A DNA stretch of 64,000 nt from Nissolia schottii (GCA_003254905.1 QANU01105287.1:124001-188000), one strand, 5' to 3'. Shown: positions 50,751 through 62,194, numbered from the stretch's first letter. The notes: generated from the sequence alone by a model not told the origin. Translations and numbers: made by a program.

Positions 50751-51511
50751 TGGATAACCAAGAGCAACATGTCTTAGCAGTAAGGTGGAAAGTCTTCATA
50801 TTTGTGTCTGACTTTGTTGAATGGAGTTGCATGGTTATATAAGATTTGGTCTGTAGTGCAGCTTATCTGATAAATAAAGAGGGAAATGCCTAGAGCAAAC
50901 CCTCTTTTTAACTTGGAAAGAGAAAATGTCTTTGCCATTATTTTGTTATTCAACAAGGTACTTTGATGTTGAAGGATAATTAGTCTAACAAGATGGAGGA
51001 TTTGGTGCACCCACCACAGCGCAATCAACCGTGGAACAAATGCTAGATTCTGTGATTTTGATGTATAGGGGTACTCTAGGAATACATCTGAATTAGAAAA
51101 TCTTCTTCAGAAAGATGTTGTCATGACACTAAGGAAGAGGTATTATGATATGTGATTTCTAAATTGAAGAATGATCCTTTTCAAAATATTTTGAGGAGCT
51201 AAAATGTAACGCACTACAATTGCTTTATATTTTGTTTCCCTTCATGCATATTACTTTTAAACAACTAGAAGAGTAGTGTCACGGTTTCCTTTTTCATCCC
51301 TCCAACTTTCATTCCCCAATAACTAAAATGTCTGAGCATAGCATTGTTCCTTTTTTTTTTAAATGATAGTAATGTAAATCACCGTAAAGTTGAGAAATTC
51401 CAACTTGGTTACTGGATCCTTTTCATGACCATGAAAGAGTGAGTAGAAACAGTCGTCTCATCAACAATCCTAACACCAATCAACAATACTATGTGCGGAA
51501 ACTCACATTTT
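50751..51511. other. Intergenic stretch
   Basis: About 760 bp upstream of the laccase pseudogene. A TTATATAA-like box on the minus strand near 50,835 may be its old promoter. Nothing else is supported. Confidence 0.35.
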
Positions 51512-51690
51512 CACTACAACATTTTTGACATTTAGCAATGGCTAAAGAGAGTTGTGCTTAGTCGTGAAACGTTGTTCGGCCCTTGCTACATTGCATTCAC
51601 TTTCATATTTTAGCAACCCATACAAAAAAATTGTGGAAATCCCTCATTTAGCAATGTCTGTTGACTGTTCTTTGATCATGCATCTCCGAT
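51512..51690. mobile_element. Possible CACTA transposon end
   Basis: CACTACAACATTTTTGACAT followed by TTAGCAATGGC at 51,512-51,542 has the form of a CACTA (En/Spm) terminus, and TTTAGCAATG is repeated nearby (51,531 and about 51,646) as expected of subterminal repeats. No partner end was found, so this may be a fragment. Confidence 0.4.
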
Positions 51691-52895
51691 GTAAATCAAT
51701 TAGTTCAGAGATGCACTTTTGTAGAAGGGATTTGAACTCATCACCGAAGGGCTTGAGGCACACCCGCATACCATTTGACCAAGCTTTAATATTTAGTAGT
51801 ATATCAAAATAATATACACTTTAATGAGTAATTTATAAGTACTTTTGTAAGCGTTCAAAGAACTTAGAGACATGCTCTGACCCTGATAAGATAATCGGTG
51901 TCAAATTATTCATATAAATAATTTAGATATTACTAAATTTGAGGATAATCTCAAAGATATACATCTTAATAAATAAAATTAAGTGTAATATTATCAAGCA
52001 TGAGCCAATTTTCCCAACATACACCCCAACTGTAACTCCATCTTTCATTGCTTTACCTTCATTCACTTGAAGTCAAACATATTGATGGTGAGTTCACATT
52101 GTTGCCATAAGAAAACTAACTAATTAGCCTTCAGTTCAAGCGCACCTGAACCGGAAAAGGGCCAAAGAATCCAAGGCACAAACATTGGTGTCCCATCATC
52201 CAAACTTCTGCAATATATTACTTCATCACATATAATCAAACAACACAATAATCCATCCAAATTGTGTAGCATGCCAGAGTTCAAGTAACGACTTCCTATT
52301 TTCCTTCAGCACCTCAAAGTGACACATTTTTTTTCGCAGATATATTTTTTGAGCCACTGCTTGATCCAAAATTTCGCCAAAATGATCAATTCATCAGCAC
52401 CTGTCTCTTTATTCTCAAATGTACATCAATTTTTCGAATTCCATACTTTCCAAAATAGTTGCAAACAAAGTTATCATTCATTTTTTCTTCTCCCCTCTCT
52501 TAACCATGGAAACCTTCCCACCTTCCCTGTCCCCCCCCCCCCTCACATTCCAAGAAAGCAATATCATTAGAAATTCCGCTCCTTCCTAGCTCAATTTTCT
52601 AAGTAGATGAAATCAATTAATCTCTCTTTGCCTGCTACCACCACCAAACCCAAATTCTTGGCGATGTTCCATTTTATTTTATTTTTTGGCTCTGGCTGCG
52701 AAATCTTCTCCCTCTTCCTCACTCAAGCACTCCGCCTCTTCTTCAGGTGAGATTGTTGGGCTTTAGGCTTCTCTTTTTCTTTATTTGATTTTAAATACAT
52801 TTTTATATATTTATTTAATTATATCCGGTTTAATGACTTAAGTGCAGTGTCACAGTTGAACTAATTTTTGACAAAAAAGCTTTGCATATTTAACT
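51691..52895. other. Intergenic stretch
   Basis: There is no supported gene. A C-run lies at about 52,530-52,542. The open frame 52,319-52,570 is low-complexity. Confidence 0.35.
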
Positions 52896-52959
52896 TTATG
52901 CAATATTTTAAAAAATTATTGTCAAAATAATTGTTTAACACAACGTTTTTATTTTCTAG

Positions 52960-53285
52960 TATTTGTTGCTTAAATTTATTTTAAAAAAATAAGATAGCAG
53001 TGATAAAACATTGCATAAAAGTAAATGTGCGATGCTTAGTAATAACCCTGGTATAAGGCGATGTTGCCAAAACTTGTATTTAAAGATAACATTGACAAAA
53101 GCGTTGCATAAATGGTAATATGCAACAATTCTTAACAAAAAGTAACGTTGCATAAAGTCAAATATGCAATAGTTTTTAAACGTTATCAAAAATAGGGTTG
53201 TAAAACATAAAAATAAAGAGCATACATACAAACTGTTGCGTAAAGTATAATACACAACATTTTCTAAACCCTGCAACGAACATAA
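52960..53285. repeat. Dispersed GTTGCATAAA-type repeats
   Basis: Words such as GTTGCATAAA…AATATGCAA recur about six times in both orientations (about 52,967, 53,008, 53,107, 53,148, 53,163 and 53,234) at spacings of 30-60 bp. The pattern resembles the subterminal region of a CACTA element, but no terminus is visible. Confidence 0.5.
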
Positions 53286-53299
53286 TTGTTGAAAGCATG

Positions 53300-54742
53300 C
53301 TTTCATCATTGGATTTTGTACACCTACATTTTGATTCTGTTAAATAGATGTGAGAGGCACACATCTTCAAAAGCACTATTGTGATTTTCAAATAACTGTC
53401 CAATTTTATTTATGCACAAATATTAAAAAAATGATTGAAAAGTTTTAAGATTTGGAAAGTTTAATAGAATTTTACAAAATTATTTCTATTAATCTCTTCA
53501 TTTATTTATCATCTCTTATCTACTAGTACTCTCTATCTCACTATTTTCATCTAACAGAGTTATATTAAGAAAGATTAATATTGTTTAAAATTTTATAATT
53601 AAAGATTATTTGCAGAAGAATTAAAATATATAGACAGACAAAGCATGCACTTTTTCTTATACACTATCAATTTTTTTCAAGTTTAATGTTAGAGAGATGT
53701 TAGAGAGAGAGGGACAATGATACAAATTTCAAATGAAGCAGGTTTGATTGGTGTACTCTCTAAACATATTTCACTTGTGATATTACTACATGGGTTCTTT
53801 GCTAACCTTGTTTCTAATGTATTAGGTAGACAGCCAACTGACTTAATAACCATAATCACATTTGTTATTGCTTGGTTCATTCTGAACTAAAATAGGTGCC
53901 TATATGTCAAATACTTGTGGCTTTGTTAGGCTCTGAATTTTGAAAGCTCAACGGATAATGCTTTTTGCCGGTCTAGTTCATTAGCTATTAATGTGCTCAC
54001 TCTTTTGAATATAAGACATGATGGCCAATCATACAAGTTTGGCTGCATGGAATCTAGACGTTTTCACTTCAAAGTCAAAGGTGTGAAAACCATTAAAAGC
54101 TTTGGAGCGAAACATTTTCTATCCCTCAGGTTGAAAATTGTATCACAAATGCAATCAGTGACCATCGTGCGAATATTTGTCATTATTTCCGCATAAGAAT
54201 GTAAGGTGGAATTTCAGGTATTTATTTCATTTCTATAATGTGATACGCATAAATCTCAATTATATAGGTTCTAGAGCGGGGGAAAAAAAAACAACCTCGC
54301 TTATTGGTCAACATTGCTTACCAAAACATTGCATATATTCCTTTTGTGGAGGTATGCAAGAAATGTTAAATCTGCAGACTAGTTCATATATACTCAACTA
54401 TTAAAACAAGATATGTCTAAGAACAGAAACAAGATGTATATAATAGTTATCAGTTTCATATTCATAGCATGTTACTAAAATTGCTAGTTTTACCCTACTA
54501 AATTAAACTTGAATAATTTTCCATTTATATAAAAACAATTTGAAAATTTATTGTTTTAAAAAAATTAATAATAACCCTAAAGCCACAACTTTTCTGTAGA
54601 GAAAAAAAAAAGAAAGAGGAATGTTACGTGTGCTCATGTTACACGACATAAATCTCATCTAATGATAAACAAGTTGTGAATTTTATTAACAAAAATCGAG
54701 AATAAAATTTGAGACAAAGAACAAGATCCAAAACATAGATGG
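53300..54742. other. Intergenic stretch
   Basis: AT-rich DNA with no supported gene downstream of the PRA1 gene. It probably includes the PRA1 3' UTR near 54,650-54,742. Confidence 0.4.
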
Positions 54743-55348
54743 CTAGACCATTGTTGGGCCTCCTGGGACTCGAATTGAAGATGGGGCGGGCCTGGGCTTA
54801 CCATCACCAACTGAGGGAAAAAGCCCCAAAGCCCATGGCCACGTTTCATCTTGTACAAGGAACATATCCTCCGGAGCTCGAACAGCTCCGTGAGCACACA
54901 CCACCACCGCCGCCACCGTCACGGCGGAGAAAATCACCCACACAACACTCGTCAGCATCAAAACCAAGACGGTTGCGAGGCAGAGCCCAAAGAGTGCCTC
55001 CCAATCGGAGAACGCGCGGGCGAAGATCACCACCTGCTTCTCCGGCGGCCGGAGGACGTAAAGGAAGAGCCACGCGCCGGCGAGTGACGCGAGGAGGAGA
55101 AGCGTGAGAGGGCGCGTGACGAAGAACATTGCCAGCACCGCCGCCGCAACGATGAGGTAGTTGACCCGGAAGTAGTAGAGGTTCTTGCGGAGTCGGGAGA
55201 GGGCTTCGGGGAGGGATCCGGGAACGGAGATGGCCCTCCGGTCGGCTAGTTCCTGCCACGGGCGGCGGTGTGCGTGGTGGTGGAGGCGCATGAGGGAGAT
55301 CTGGAGTTTCTCCATGGCTATGGTGGTTGAGAGCTTCTCTGAAGACAT
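54743..55348 (-). CDS. PRA1 family protein (prenylated Rab acceptor), single exon
   Basis: An intronless frame of 201 residues. The PRA1 signature is complete: RRPWQELADRRAISVPGSLP, then ALSRLRKNLYYFRVNYLIVA at about residues 50-69, FVTRPLTLLLLASLAGAWLF (about 76-95), and a second hydrophobic region with the conserved VVVCAHGAVRAPEDMFL near the end. Two broad hydrophobic blocks (about 62-97 and 117-152) form the membrane hairpins. PRA1 proteins sit in ER, Golgi and endosomal membranes and act on prenylated Rab GTPases in vesicle traffic. The start at 55,348 gives the family's short hydrophilic N-terminus. The gene is much richer in GC than its surroundings, and the open frames on the opposite strand are shadows. 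The plant PRA1 subclass is not assigned with confidence. Confidence 0.93.
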   Translation of the reverse strand: MSSEKLSTTIAMEKLQISLMRLHHHAHRRPWQELADRRAISVPGSLPEALSRLRKNLYYFRVNYLIVAAAVLAMFFVTRPLTLLLLASLAGAWLFLYVLRPPEKQVVIFARAFSDWEALFGLCLATVLVLMLTSVVWVIFSAVTVAAVVVCAHGAVRAPEDMFLVQDETWPWALGLFPSVGDGKPRPAPSSIRVPGGPTMV

Positions 55349-56241
55349 TTCTGCTAGAAATGCCTAATTCGGTGATTCAGTTCTTTTCTGATTTTAATTT
55401 GACGGATTCTAGGGTTTTTGTGAATTCAATCGAAGCTAAATTTGTTGACTTTTATTTCAAATATTATAGAATCGTAATGTGAAAGTTTTTGCTTGATTTA
55501 ACAGTAACCGCATGTATACGGTGTGTTCTGGAATCGATCGTAACGTGAGGAATGTGACGTGAAGGTGAAAAAATTTCATGTAGCTGCAAGTCACGTTATA
55601 CGTGCTGGTTCCAATTTCTATGCAAGAATAATTGAATTTGTTTTCCATGATTATTGGGAATAAAATTGGATTCGTGCCCATGAAGGGATTGATGATTGCA
55701 TATAATGGAGTTGTTTATTTTATAAATGTGATTTGATTGTTTGATAACTACGCATGCACGCACATGATTTCTTCTTTTGTTTCATGATCAGGAAATGTTT
55801 GAACTCCACGTTTTCCATCGCAGAATTGCAAAGTTCACTGTTTGCCATCAAGAGGAGAATGAAACATTTGCAGTGGAGGCTGTTAAGAGTGTAAGATTGC
55901 TCATATCCCACCTTTATATTTTTTAGGCTTCACTCAACAGAATTATTGGATGCCATGTTACAATTTCTATGCAGAATTATTGGACGCCATTTGCATTTTG
56001 TTCCCTCCTTTCACAATGTCGTAGGCAAGCAATGAATGATTCATATAGTCATTTACAACAAACTTAAAACATTTAAAAGAATTCACTTTATATGGAATTG
56101 ATAGTGATAACATCAGCCGGGAATCAATTAAAAATGTCGTACAAAAATAAATTATACAGCTAACTATTTATAGCACAAATTGATTTTGCATAAATATATT
56201 CAAATTAAAAAAATTCAAGTATTGATATATTATCAGTGTAT
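55349..56241. other. Promoter side of PRA1 and intergenic DNA
   Basis: AT-rich DNA. No gene or repeat that I can support. Confidence 0.4.
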
Positions 56242-57688
56242 TTATGTTTTGGACCATTCTCCGGTGAGAAACCGAAAAGTTTCTCATCCATGAGAATGGG
56301 GTTGATCCAATAAAAATGTGACATGTGGCATTTAAAAAAAATATAAAATTGGGTGTGATATAATGATGCGGTAATATGGAGAATGGTTACGGGATAATTG
56401 AAATTGATAATTGTTTTAATTATATTAATTATAAAATATAATTAAAACAATGGTGGAAGGTGGGTCCTTCACCGGCTGCTCCTTCATGGCGGCCTACGGC
56501 GACCACGACGACCACCGGCTACTCCTCCATGTTTGAGGTCACCTTCATGACGACGACATCATTCATAGTCGGCAGCGTTGTTGACAGTGGGGCATCTCCT
56601 GCGACCCCGCCGCTAACTCCACCATCAACGCTGTCTCCTCCGCCAACCTCACCGGCCCCTTCCCTTCCTCCTCCCTCTGCCGCCTCCCCCACCTCACCTC
56701 TCTCGTCCTCTACAACAACTCCATCAACCAGTCCTTCCCTCACGACATCTCCTTCTGCTCCTCCTTCCTCTACCTTTACCTCTCCTAGAACCTCCTCACC
56801 GGTACCCTCCCTGACTCCGTCCTTCTCCTCCCCAACCTCCGCCACCTCGACCTCACCGGCAACAACTTCTCCGGCCAAATCCCCAACTCCTTCGGAACCT
56901 TCCAGAGCCTCGAGGTCATCTCGCTAGTCTTCAACCTTCTAGATGGTACCATCCTGCCTTCCTTCGGCAACGTCACCACGCTCAAGACGCTCAACCTCTC
57001 TTACAACCTGTTTTCTCCAAGTCAATCCCGTCGGAGCTCGGCAACCTCACGAACCTCGAGGTCCTTTGGCTTAGCGCTTGCAACCTCATCTGCATCTTGC
57101 CAAAATCTCTCGGTAACCTCAAGAACCTCGTGGATTTGGACTTAGCTTACAACAATCTCTATGGTTTGATACCGAGTTAATGTCCAACCTCAAGAGGTTG
57201 AGGCGCGTCGACGTGTCCATGAACCAATTGGAAGGCGAAATCCCCGACGAGTTGTGCTGGCTGCTGCTCAAGACTGTACGAGCTAAGACTGTTCAAGAAC
57301 TGCTTCACTGGGAAGTTGCCGGAGAATCTCAGAAAGATTTCCCCGTTGAAGTGGATTGATATCTCGAACAACCAGTTCTCCGGTCCGATTCTCACACCGA
57401 GTTCGTGGTGGATGAGGCTCGTCGTGGCTGATGTGGTGGTTGAGGAAATAAACCCTAATTACAATGGACGAATCTGATTAAGTAATTTTTAATTCTTAGA
57501 AACAAATTTTTAATTATAATAATTAAATGCCTTAACTCCTGCACATCAGCAAACTACTATTAAATTAACATAATTTCATTTAACCCACCCCCTCCTCTTG
57601 CCATGTGTCACAATCTTATTGGACACTTCAAAATTCCCACCCATGAGAAAGTATTCCTCTTCCCACCATAGGATGAGCCTTATGTTTT
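56242..57688. mobile_element. Pack-MULE carrying a receptor-kinase LRR fragment
   Basis: The element spans 56,251-57,679 (1,429 bp) and is flanked by a perfect 9-bp direct repeat TTATGTTTT at 56,242-56,250 and 57,680-57,688, the size made by Mutator-like transposases. The ends GGACCATTCTCCGGTG and GGCTCATCCTATGGTG (right end read in reverse) are inverted copies, and similarity continues inwards for about 80 bp (for example CCAATAAAAATGTGACATG against CCAATAAGATTGTGACACA). AT-rich spacers follow on both sides. The centre (56,597 to about 57,425) is GC-rich host-gene sequence. No transposase is present, so it is non-autonomous. Confidence 0.85.
56597..57425 (+). pseudogene. Captured LRR receptor-kinase fragment (HAESA-LIKE-type)
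   Basis: In successive plus-strand frames the sequence follows the LRR domain of HSL1/HAESA-like kinases: CDPAANSTINAVSSANLTGP, then LTSLVLYNNSIN, LLPNLRHLDLTGNNFSGQIP, FQSLEVISLVFNLLDGTI, TTLKTLNLSYNLFSPS, IPSELGNLTNLEVLWL, and near the end SPLKWIDISNNQFSGPI. The kinase domain, transmembrane segment and signal peptide are absent. The frame is broken by one or more shifts (for example just after FSPS) and by stops, with internal sequence lost near 57,260-57,300. The base composition is strikingly C-rich. It lies wholly inside the Pack-MULE. The open frames on both strands here are frame-shifted readings of this LRR sequence. Confidence 0.9.
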
Positions 57689-57717
57689 AACTAAGGGTAT
57701 ACTGTTGTAGTTAATTT

Positions 57718-58142
57718 TTTATATATTATTTTTTTTTTTTACCATGTTCATTAGTCGATATCCGAGAGCTATATCGAACAATGAAAATCAGTGCAAATCC
57801 CTGAAGCAGCTCTAGGTTAAACCATAACATCTTCACATTGACTACACTGTGATTTCAACGTAGTAGGAATGGTGCCATGTACTTCAAGGGGGAAAAAAAG
57901 GTTGACTAGAGCGTCCAACATAAATATTAACNTTATATATTATTTTTTTTTTACCATGTTTATTAGTCGATATCCGAGAGCTATATCGAACAATGAAAAT
58001 CAGTGCAAATCCCTGAAGCAGCTCTAGGTTAAACCATAACATCTTCACATTGACTACACTGTGATTTCAACGTAGTAGGAATGGTGCCATGTACTTCAAG
58101 GGGGAAAAAAAGGTTGACTAGAGCGTCCAACATAAATATTAA
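57718..58142. repeat. Near-identical direct duplication of about 210 bp around an N
   Basis: The stretch 57,718-57,931 is repeated at 57,933-58,142 with only a base change (GTTCATTAG/GTTTATTAG) and length changes in homopolymer runs. A single N separates the copies. It looks like two overlapping contig ends that were joined without merging. Confidence 0.9.
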
Positions 58143-58530
58143 CATACATAACATTGACAAAGATGACCCAAATCAAGCCACTTATCATGCCAAAAGGAAA
58201 TGTTACCACTCCCTGCCTTGTATTGAAAGTCATCCTTGAAGACCTCATCTACCTTCCAAAGTGATTTCCAAAATCGAATCTGAACTTTTCCATTAGTCAT
58301 GGAGGAGAGAGTTGTTCAAGCATTTAGTACATGAAAGAAGAGCCCAAAGCTTATTCGGATGACTCTTAGTAGGCCACACTAACTTGCCCAATAACGATGT
58401 GTTCATTAGCTGAGCACGTCGCAATCTTAGGCAGCCAGCTCTCCTAGGTTTTGAAACTATCTCCCATTTGACGGATTAAAACTGTGGATGCCATTCCCAT
58501 TCCATAGAAGGGTCATGGAGGAGGCAAAAC
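57720..58530 (-). mobile_element. LINE (L1-type) fragment, C-terminal RT-associated region
   Basis: Read on the minus strand, residues like RRAQLMNTSLLGKLVWPTKS, then PNKLWALLS, then VDEVFKDDFQYKAGSGNISF followed by WHDKWLDLG match the region between the RT domain and the zinc-binding end of plant L1-type ORF2 proteins. The frame is broken in several places and both ends are missing. Part of the fragment is duplicated across an N at 57,932. Confidence 0.65.
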
Positions 58531-59793
58531 CACAATATATACAATGAGCTCAACAGTGTATGTAAGAAAGCTAAAATCAGAGACTTTCGAAGAAAGTCCC
58601 AATTACCCTGTGATAAGCTTTTCCTATATCAATTCAAGAGTAGTTGACTACACTTATGCAACACGGATTGTTGAGAATAACCTGGATCAGAGATACTCTT
58701 ATGCTTTGATGATAGTCAAAGTGCTCGTACTCATCAACAGAGTCTAGAAAGTAAGATTAACTGACATTTTAAAGAGAGATGAACAGAGTGGCTAATACTT
58801 TTGCTGGTAGTGTAGTTTTGTTGGTTTGGGTGTTTAGCCCCGTTCATTTTTTTTATTTTTTATTTTTAAAAAAAGAGTATGCAAACAAGTTGCATGTGAA
58901 TTTGCCACTCTAATCTAACTACACTGATGTTCGATTTCATTATAAAAAAAATACTGATGTTTGAAAACTGAAAATGACTTGATGATAATTAAGAAAAATA
59001 AAACAAATAGGAGTAGCATTATTAATTAACTTTGAACGGCCTCCAATTATTGGGCCGGATGGAATATTTAGCACCCAACATCTAGCACGTCAAGAACAAA
59101 AAGGAACCCAACATCTAGATATAGAAAGCCCCATCAAATTTGAGGCCCGAGCTCCCCCCACCAAAAGAAATTGCAATACATATTTTCTATATTTCTAGAT
59201 TTTATGAGTTTTTTCAATCAGTGTGTCAAGTGTCAAGAGCACTGATGAAAAAATTAAGTATGAAAAAAGTTTTAAAAAATCTACTTTTCCATAAAAAATA
59301 TATCATTGATTCTTTAATCATGCACCGTTAAGGAAAAAGAATCAAGCACCGATTTAAAAAACTCATATTATAATTGGCATATAAGTATAGTCAAAGGTCA
59401 ACAAACGCAAAATAATTATCATGAAGCTTCCATGAAACACAAGTTTACCATAAAATAATGACCATGAAAATGAAATGGCGGCAGAGAAAAAGCTGCCAAG
59501 CTAAACGACATTATGGAAAGCGCTTTTTCACGTTCCCATCCTGTCCCTTCCAACTAACAAACACCCCCCCCCCCGTACTTCACCTTCTTCTTCGTCTCTT
59601 GTCTTGTCACATGAAATTCTTCCCCTCACGTTACCCTTTCGCTCTCCACTTTTTTCCACCAGAAACCGCGTCATTCCAGGGACATTTCCGTCATTCCCAA
59701 TTTACGCCCCCTTAATGAAGCCACCCTCCTCTTTCTGCATTCTCATCTTATCCTTCCTTATTGAAGCGTTCAATTAATGTGTTATAGTCTTCA
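58531..59793. other. Intergenic DNA and probable EXO70 promoter and 5' UTR
   Basis: AT-rich DNA up to about 59,460, then a pyrimidine-rich stretch (59,530-59,760, with a C-run near 59,570) typical of a plant 5' UTR just upstream of the EXO70 start. I see no clear TATA box. Confidence 0.45.
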
Positions 59794-61641
59794 ATGGCTG
59801 AAAGCGGTGAAGAGAAGTTACTCGCTGCGGTGCGGCACATAGCGAAGACGCTGGGCCACAACAACGATACCGTTGCGGAAGACATACTCACAATATTCTC
59901 AAACTTCGACGTCAGATTCACGAAGGAGAAGCTATCTGATCCCCTGGGCTGCGCCGCACTGGAACAAACCCTCAACTCGATCGACGTGCGCATCTCCCGC
60001 CACGCGTTCCTCTCCGCTTTCGATGAGATCATCGACACCATCCAGCGCTGGAGCCCCCTCGCCGCCGACGAGACCGTCGGCGCGTGCCTCTCGCGCGCCG
60101 ACGGTTTGCTGCGGCAGGCCATGATCCGAGCCGAGGAGGAGTTCCGCGCTCTCATGGAACTCGGCCGCGACTCGTTCGACCTGACTCGGACGCGCAGCAG
60201 CGCCGACGGAGATTCAACCCGGAACTCGCCGCCCGATTCGGACGGAGAGGAGTTCGGAGAGAAAGGTGACAGCGGAGAGGCGGAACCGGTTTCTGGCTAT
60301 GACGTGGTGATCGACGTGTTGCCGGCGGTGACTGTTAGCGATCTCCGGGAGATCGCGAAGCGCATGGTGGCGGCGGGCTTCGGGAAGGAGTGCGCCCGCG
60401 TGTACGGCGGCTGCCGGAGGGAGTTCTTGGAGGAGAGTTTCTCGAAGTTAGGGTTTCGGAGCCTTGGCGTTTTGGAGATTCAGGAGATGCCATGGCAGGA
60501 CCTCGAAGACGAGATCGAGCGGTGGATCAACGCTTCCAACGTTGCTCTTAGGATCCTCTTCCCCAGCGAGCGCCGACTTTGCGATCGCGTCTTCTCCGGC
60601 GACGCCGCCGATCTCGCTTTCACGGAGGTCTGCCGCAAATCGGCGATCCAGCTGCTGAGCTTCGCGGACGCCGTCGCTAACTGCAGCCGCTCGCCGGAGC
60701 AGTTGTTCCGAGTACTCGAAGTGTTTGAAAAAATGCGCGACCTGATTCCCGAATTCGCGTCTCTTTTCTCTGATTCGCAATGTTCTTCTTCCTTCCAAAA
60801 TGAAGCAATCTCGGTTTGGAAGCGGTTGGGGGAAGCTATCAGGGGAATATTTGAGGAATTGGAAAACCTAATTTGCCGCGATCCGGCCAAGCCGGCGGTT
60901 CCCGGCGGCGGTCTTCACCCGATCACAAAATACGCGATGAATTACCTCCGCGCCGTGTGCCAATCGCGGCAAACCCTGGAACTGGTTTTCCAAGATGATT
61001 TCCTTCAAGTGAAGGATTACCCTATGGTTGATGAAAGGGTGCAAACCAATTCTCAACTGTGTGTTCAATTGGCATGGATTATGGAGTTGTTAGAGAGTAA
61101 TTTGGAAGCAAAATCCAAAACCTACAAGGACCCTGCATTGTGCTCTGTTTTCATGATGAATAATGAGAGGTACATTGTTCAGAAGGCCAAAGATAGCGAA
61201 TTGGGTACCATACTGGGTGATGATTGGATCAGAAAGCGCACAGCAAAAGTGCGGCGATTGCACGCGAGCTATCAGAGGAGCTCGTGGAGCAAGGTGGTGG
61301 GGTTCTTGAAGGTGGAGAATGATGGATCAACCGCAGGGTCTGGTGCTGTTGAAGCAAAGGCTATGAAGGAGAAGCTCAAGTTGTTCAACCTGCATTTTGA
61401 GGAGATATGCAGGGTTCAGTCTCATTGGGTTGTCTTTGATGAGCAGCTCAGGGAGGAGATTAGGATTTCACTTGAGAGGATCTTGTTGCCTGCCTATGGA
61501 AGCTTCATTGGAAGGTTCCTGAATGTTCCAGAACTCGGCAAGCATGCCGATAAGTATGTCAAGTATGGGGTGGAGGACATCGGGGATCGGCTCAATGATT
61601 TGTTTCAGGGAAGCAGTGGATCAAATGGTGGCCAAAAGTGA
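59794..61641 (+). CDS. EXO70B1: EXO70B1-like exocyst subunit, single exon
   Basis: An intronless frame of 615 residues. The N-terminus MAESGEEKLLAAVRHIAKTL and the following ILTIFSNFDVRF are characteristic of EXO70B1. An acidic, Ser-rich linker covers about residues 130-165. The EXO70 domain starts near residue 230 and includes ALRILFPSERRLCDRVF, FADAVANCSRSPEQLFRVLE, PAKPAVPGGGLHPITKYAMN, IMELLESNLEAKSKTYKDPA, WVVFDEQLREEIRISLERIL and the end PAYGSFIGRF…KYVKYGVEDI. EXO70 is the exocyst subunit that binds membrane lipids and helps tether secretory vesicles. Arabidopsis EXO70B1 is linked to autophagy-related vacuolar transport and to immunity. The start at 59,794 gives the family N-terminus. 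The 5' half is very GC-rich (59,940-60,700) and produces several shadow frames. No defect is seen. Confidence 0.95.
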   Translation: MAESGEEKLLAAVRHIAKTLGHNNDTVAEDILTIFSNFDVRFTKEKLSDPLGCAALEQTLNSIDVRISRHAFLSAFDEIIDTIQRWSPLAADETVGACLSRADGLLRQAMIRAEEEFRALMELGRDSFDLTRTRSSADGDSTRNSPPDSDGEEFGEKGDSGEAEPVSGYDVVIDVLPAVTVSDLREIAKRMVAAGFGKECARVYGGCRREFLEESFSKLGFRSLGVLEIQEMPWQDLEDEIERWINASNVALRILFPSERRLCDRVFSGDAADLAFTEVCRKSAIQLLSFADAVANCSRSPEQLFRVLEVFEKMRDLIPEFASLFSDSQCSSSFQNEAISVWKRLGEAIRGIFEELENLICRDPAKPAVPGGGLHPITKYAMNYLRAVCQSRQTLELVFQDDFLQVKDYPMVDERVQTNSQLCVQLAWIMELLESNLEAKSKTYKDPALCSVFMMNNERYIVQKAKDSELGTILGDDWIRKRTAKVRRLHASYQRSSWSKVVGFLKVENDGSTAGSGAVEAKAMKEKLKLFNLHFEEICRVQSHWVVFDEQLREEIRISLERILLPAYGSFIGRFLNVPELGKHADKYVKYGVEDIGDRLNDLFQGSSGSNGGQK

Positions 61642-62190
61642 AGGTAAAAATTATAGTGAGTCTTGTGTGTACGCATGAGCTTGTAGTGTAATTAGATATA
61701 CAAAGTTTTGGATGTCACAAATTGCAGTGCTGAAAGAATTTGTGACCTCATGATATGTATACCAGTAGTATACCGTTGTTGCTCTTTTGCTCAGAAACCA
61801 TTGTACATATTTTCTGATGGAAATTATATTGTGGAGTTAATACAATCTGAGTTTAGAAAAATGAAAAGTTTCTGTTGTTAAATTTAGGCGGTTTCTTTCA
61901 GCTTTTCCATGGTAGCAGGCCTATAAGCATACTCAGATCACAAAATTTGGTAGATTTTATCACTCTGAACAGTTTCCTGTTTTCTCTGTTTCAATTCTCT
62001 TGGTTCAAGCCCAAAGTGCTGACAGTGGCAGTGATTATGATTTGTTTATTTGGTGGAAAAGGATTAGAATCTTTCGAGTCCTTTCTGTTTAAGGGAGGGA
62101 TATTCACAAGTTTGAAGATGTCATGGCTCGTGAACAACAGCGGTTGAGCTTTTGAGGTTCTTTAAAAATTGTTTTTGAAAAGATATAATA
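61642..62190. other. 3' flank of EXO70B1-like gene
   Basis: Probable 3' UTR. AATACAATCT and a T-rich run near 61,840-61,870 could be polyadenylation context. No gene is seen. Confidence 0.45.
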
Positions 62191-62194
62191 GTAC

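Noticed and set aside
54739-55107. Plus-strand frames overlapping PRA1
   Set aside because: Shadows of the GC-rich PRA1 coding strand. The minus-strand protein has the full family signature.
56519-56878. Minus-strand acidic Glu/Val/Gly-rich frame and plus-strand Pro/Ser/Thr-rich frame
   Set aside because: Both are out-of-frame readings of the C-rich LRR fragment in the Pack-MULE.
59748-60890. Minus-strand and alternative-frame ORFs inside EXO70B1
   Set aside because: They arise from the high GC content of the EXO70 coding sequence and resemble nothing known.
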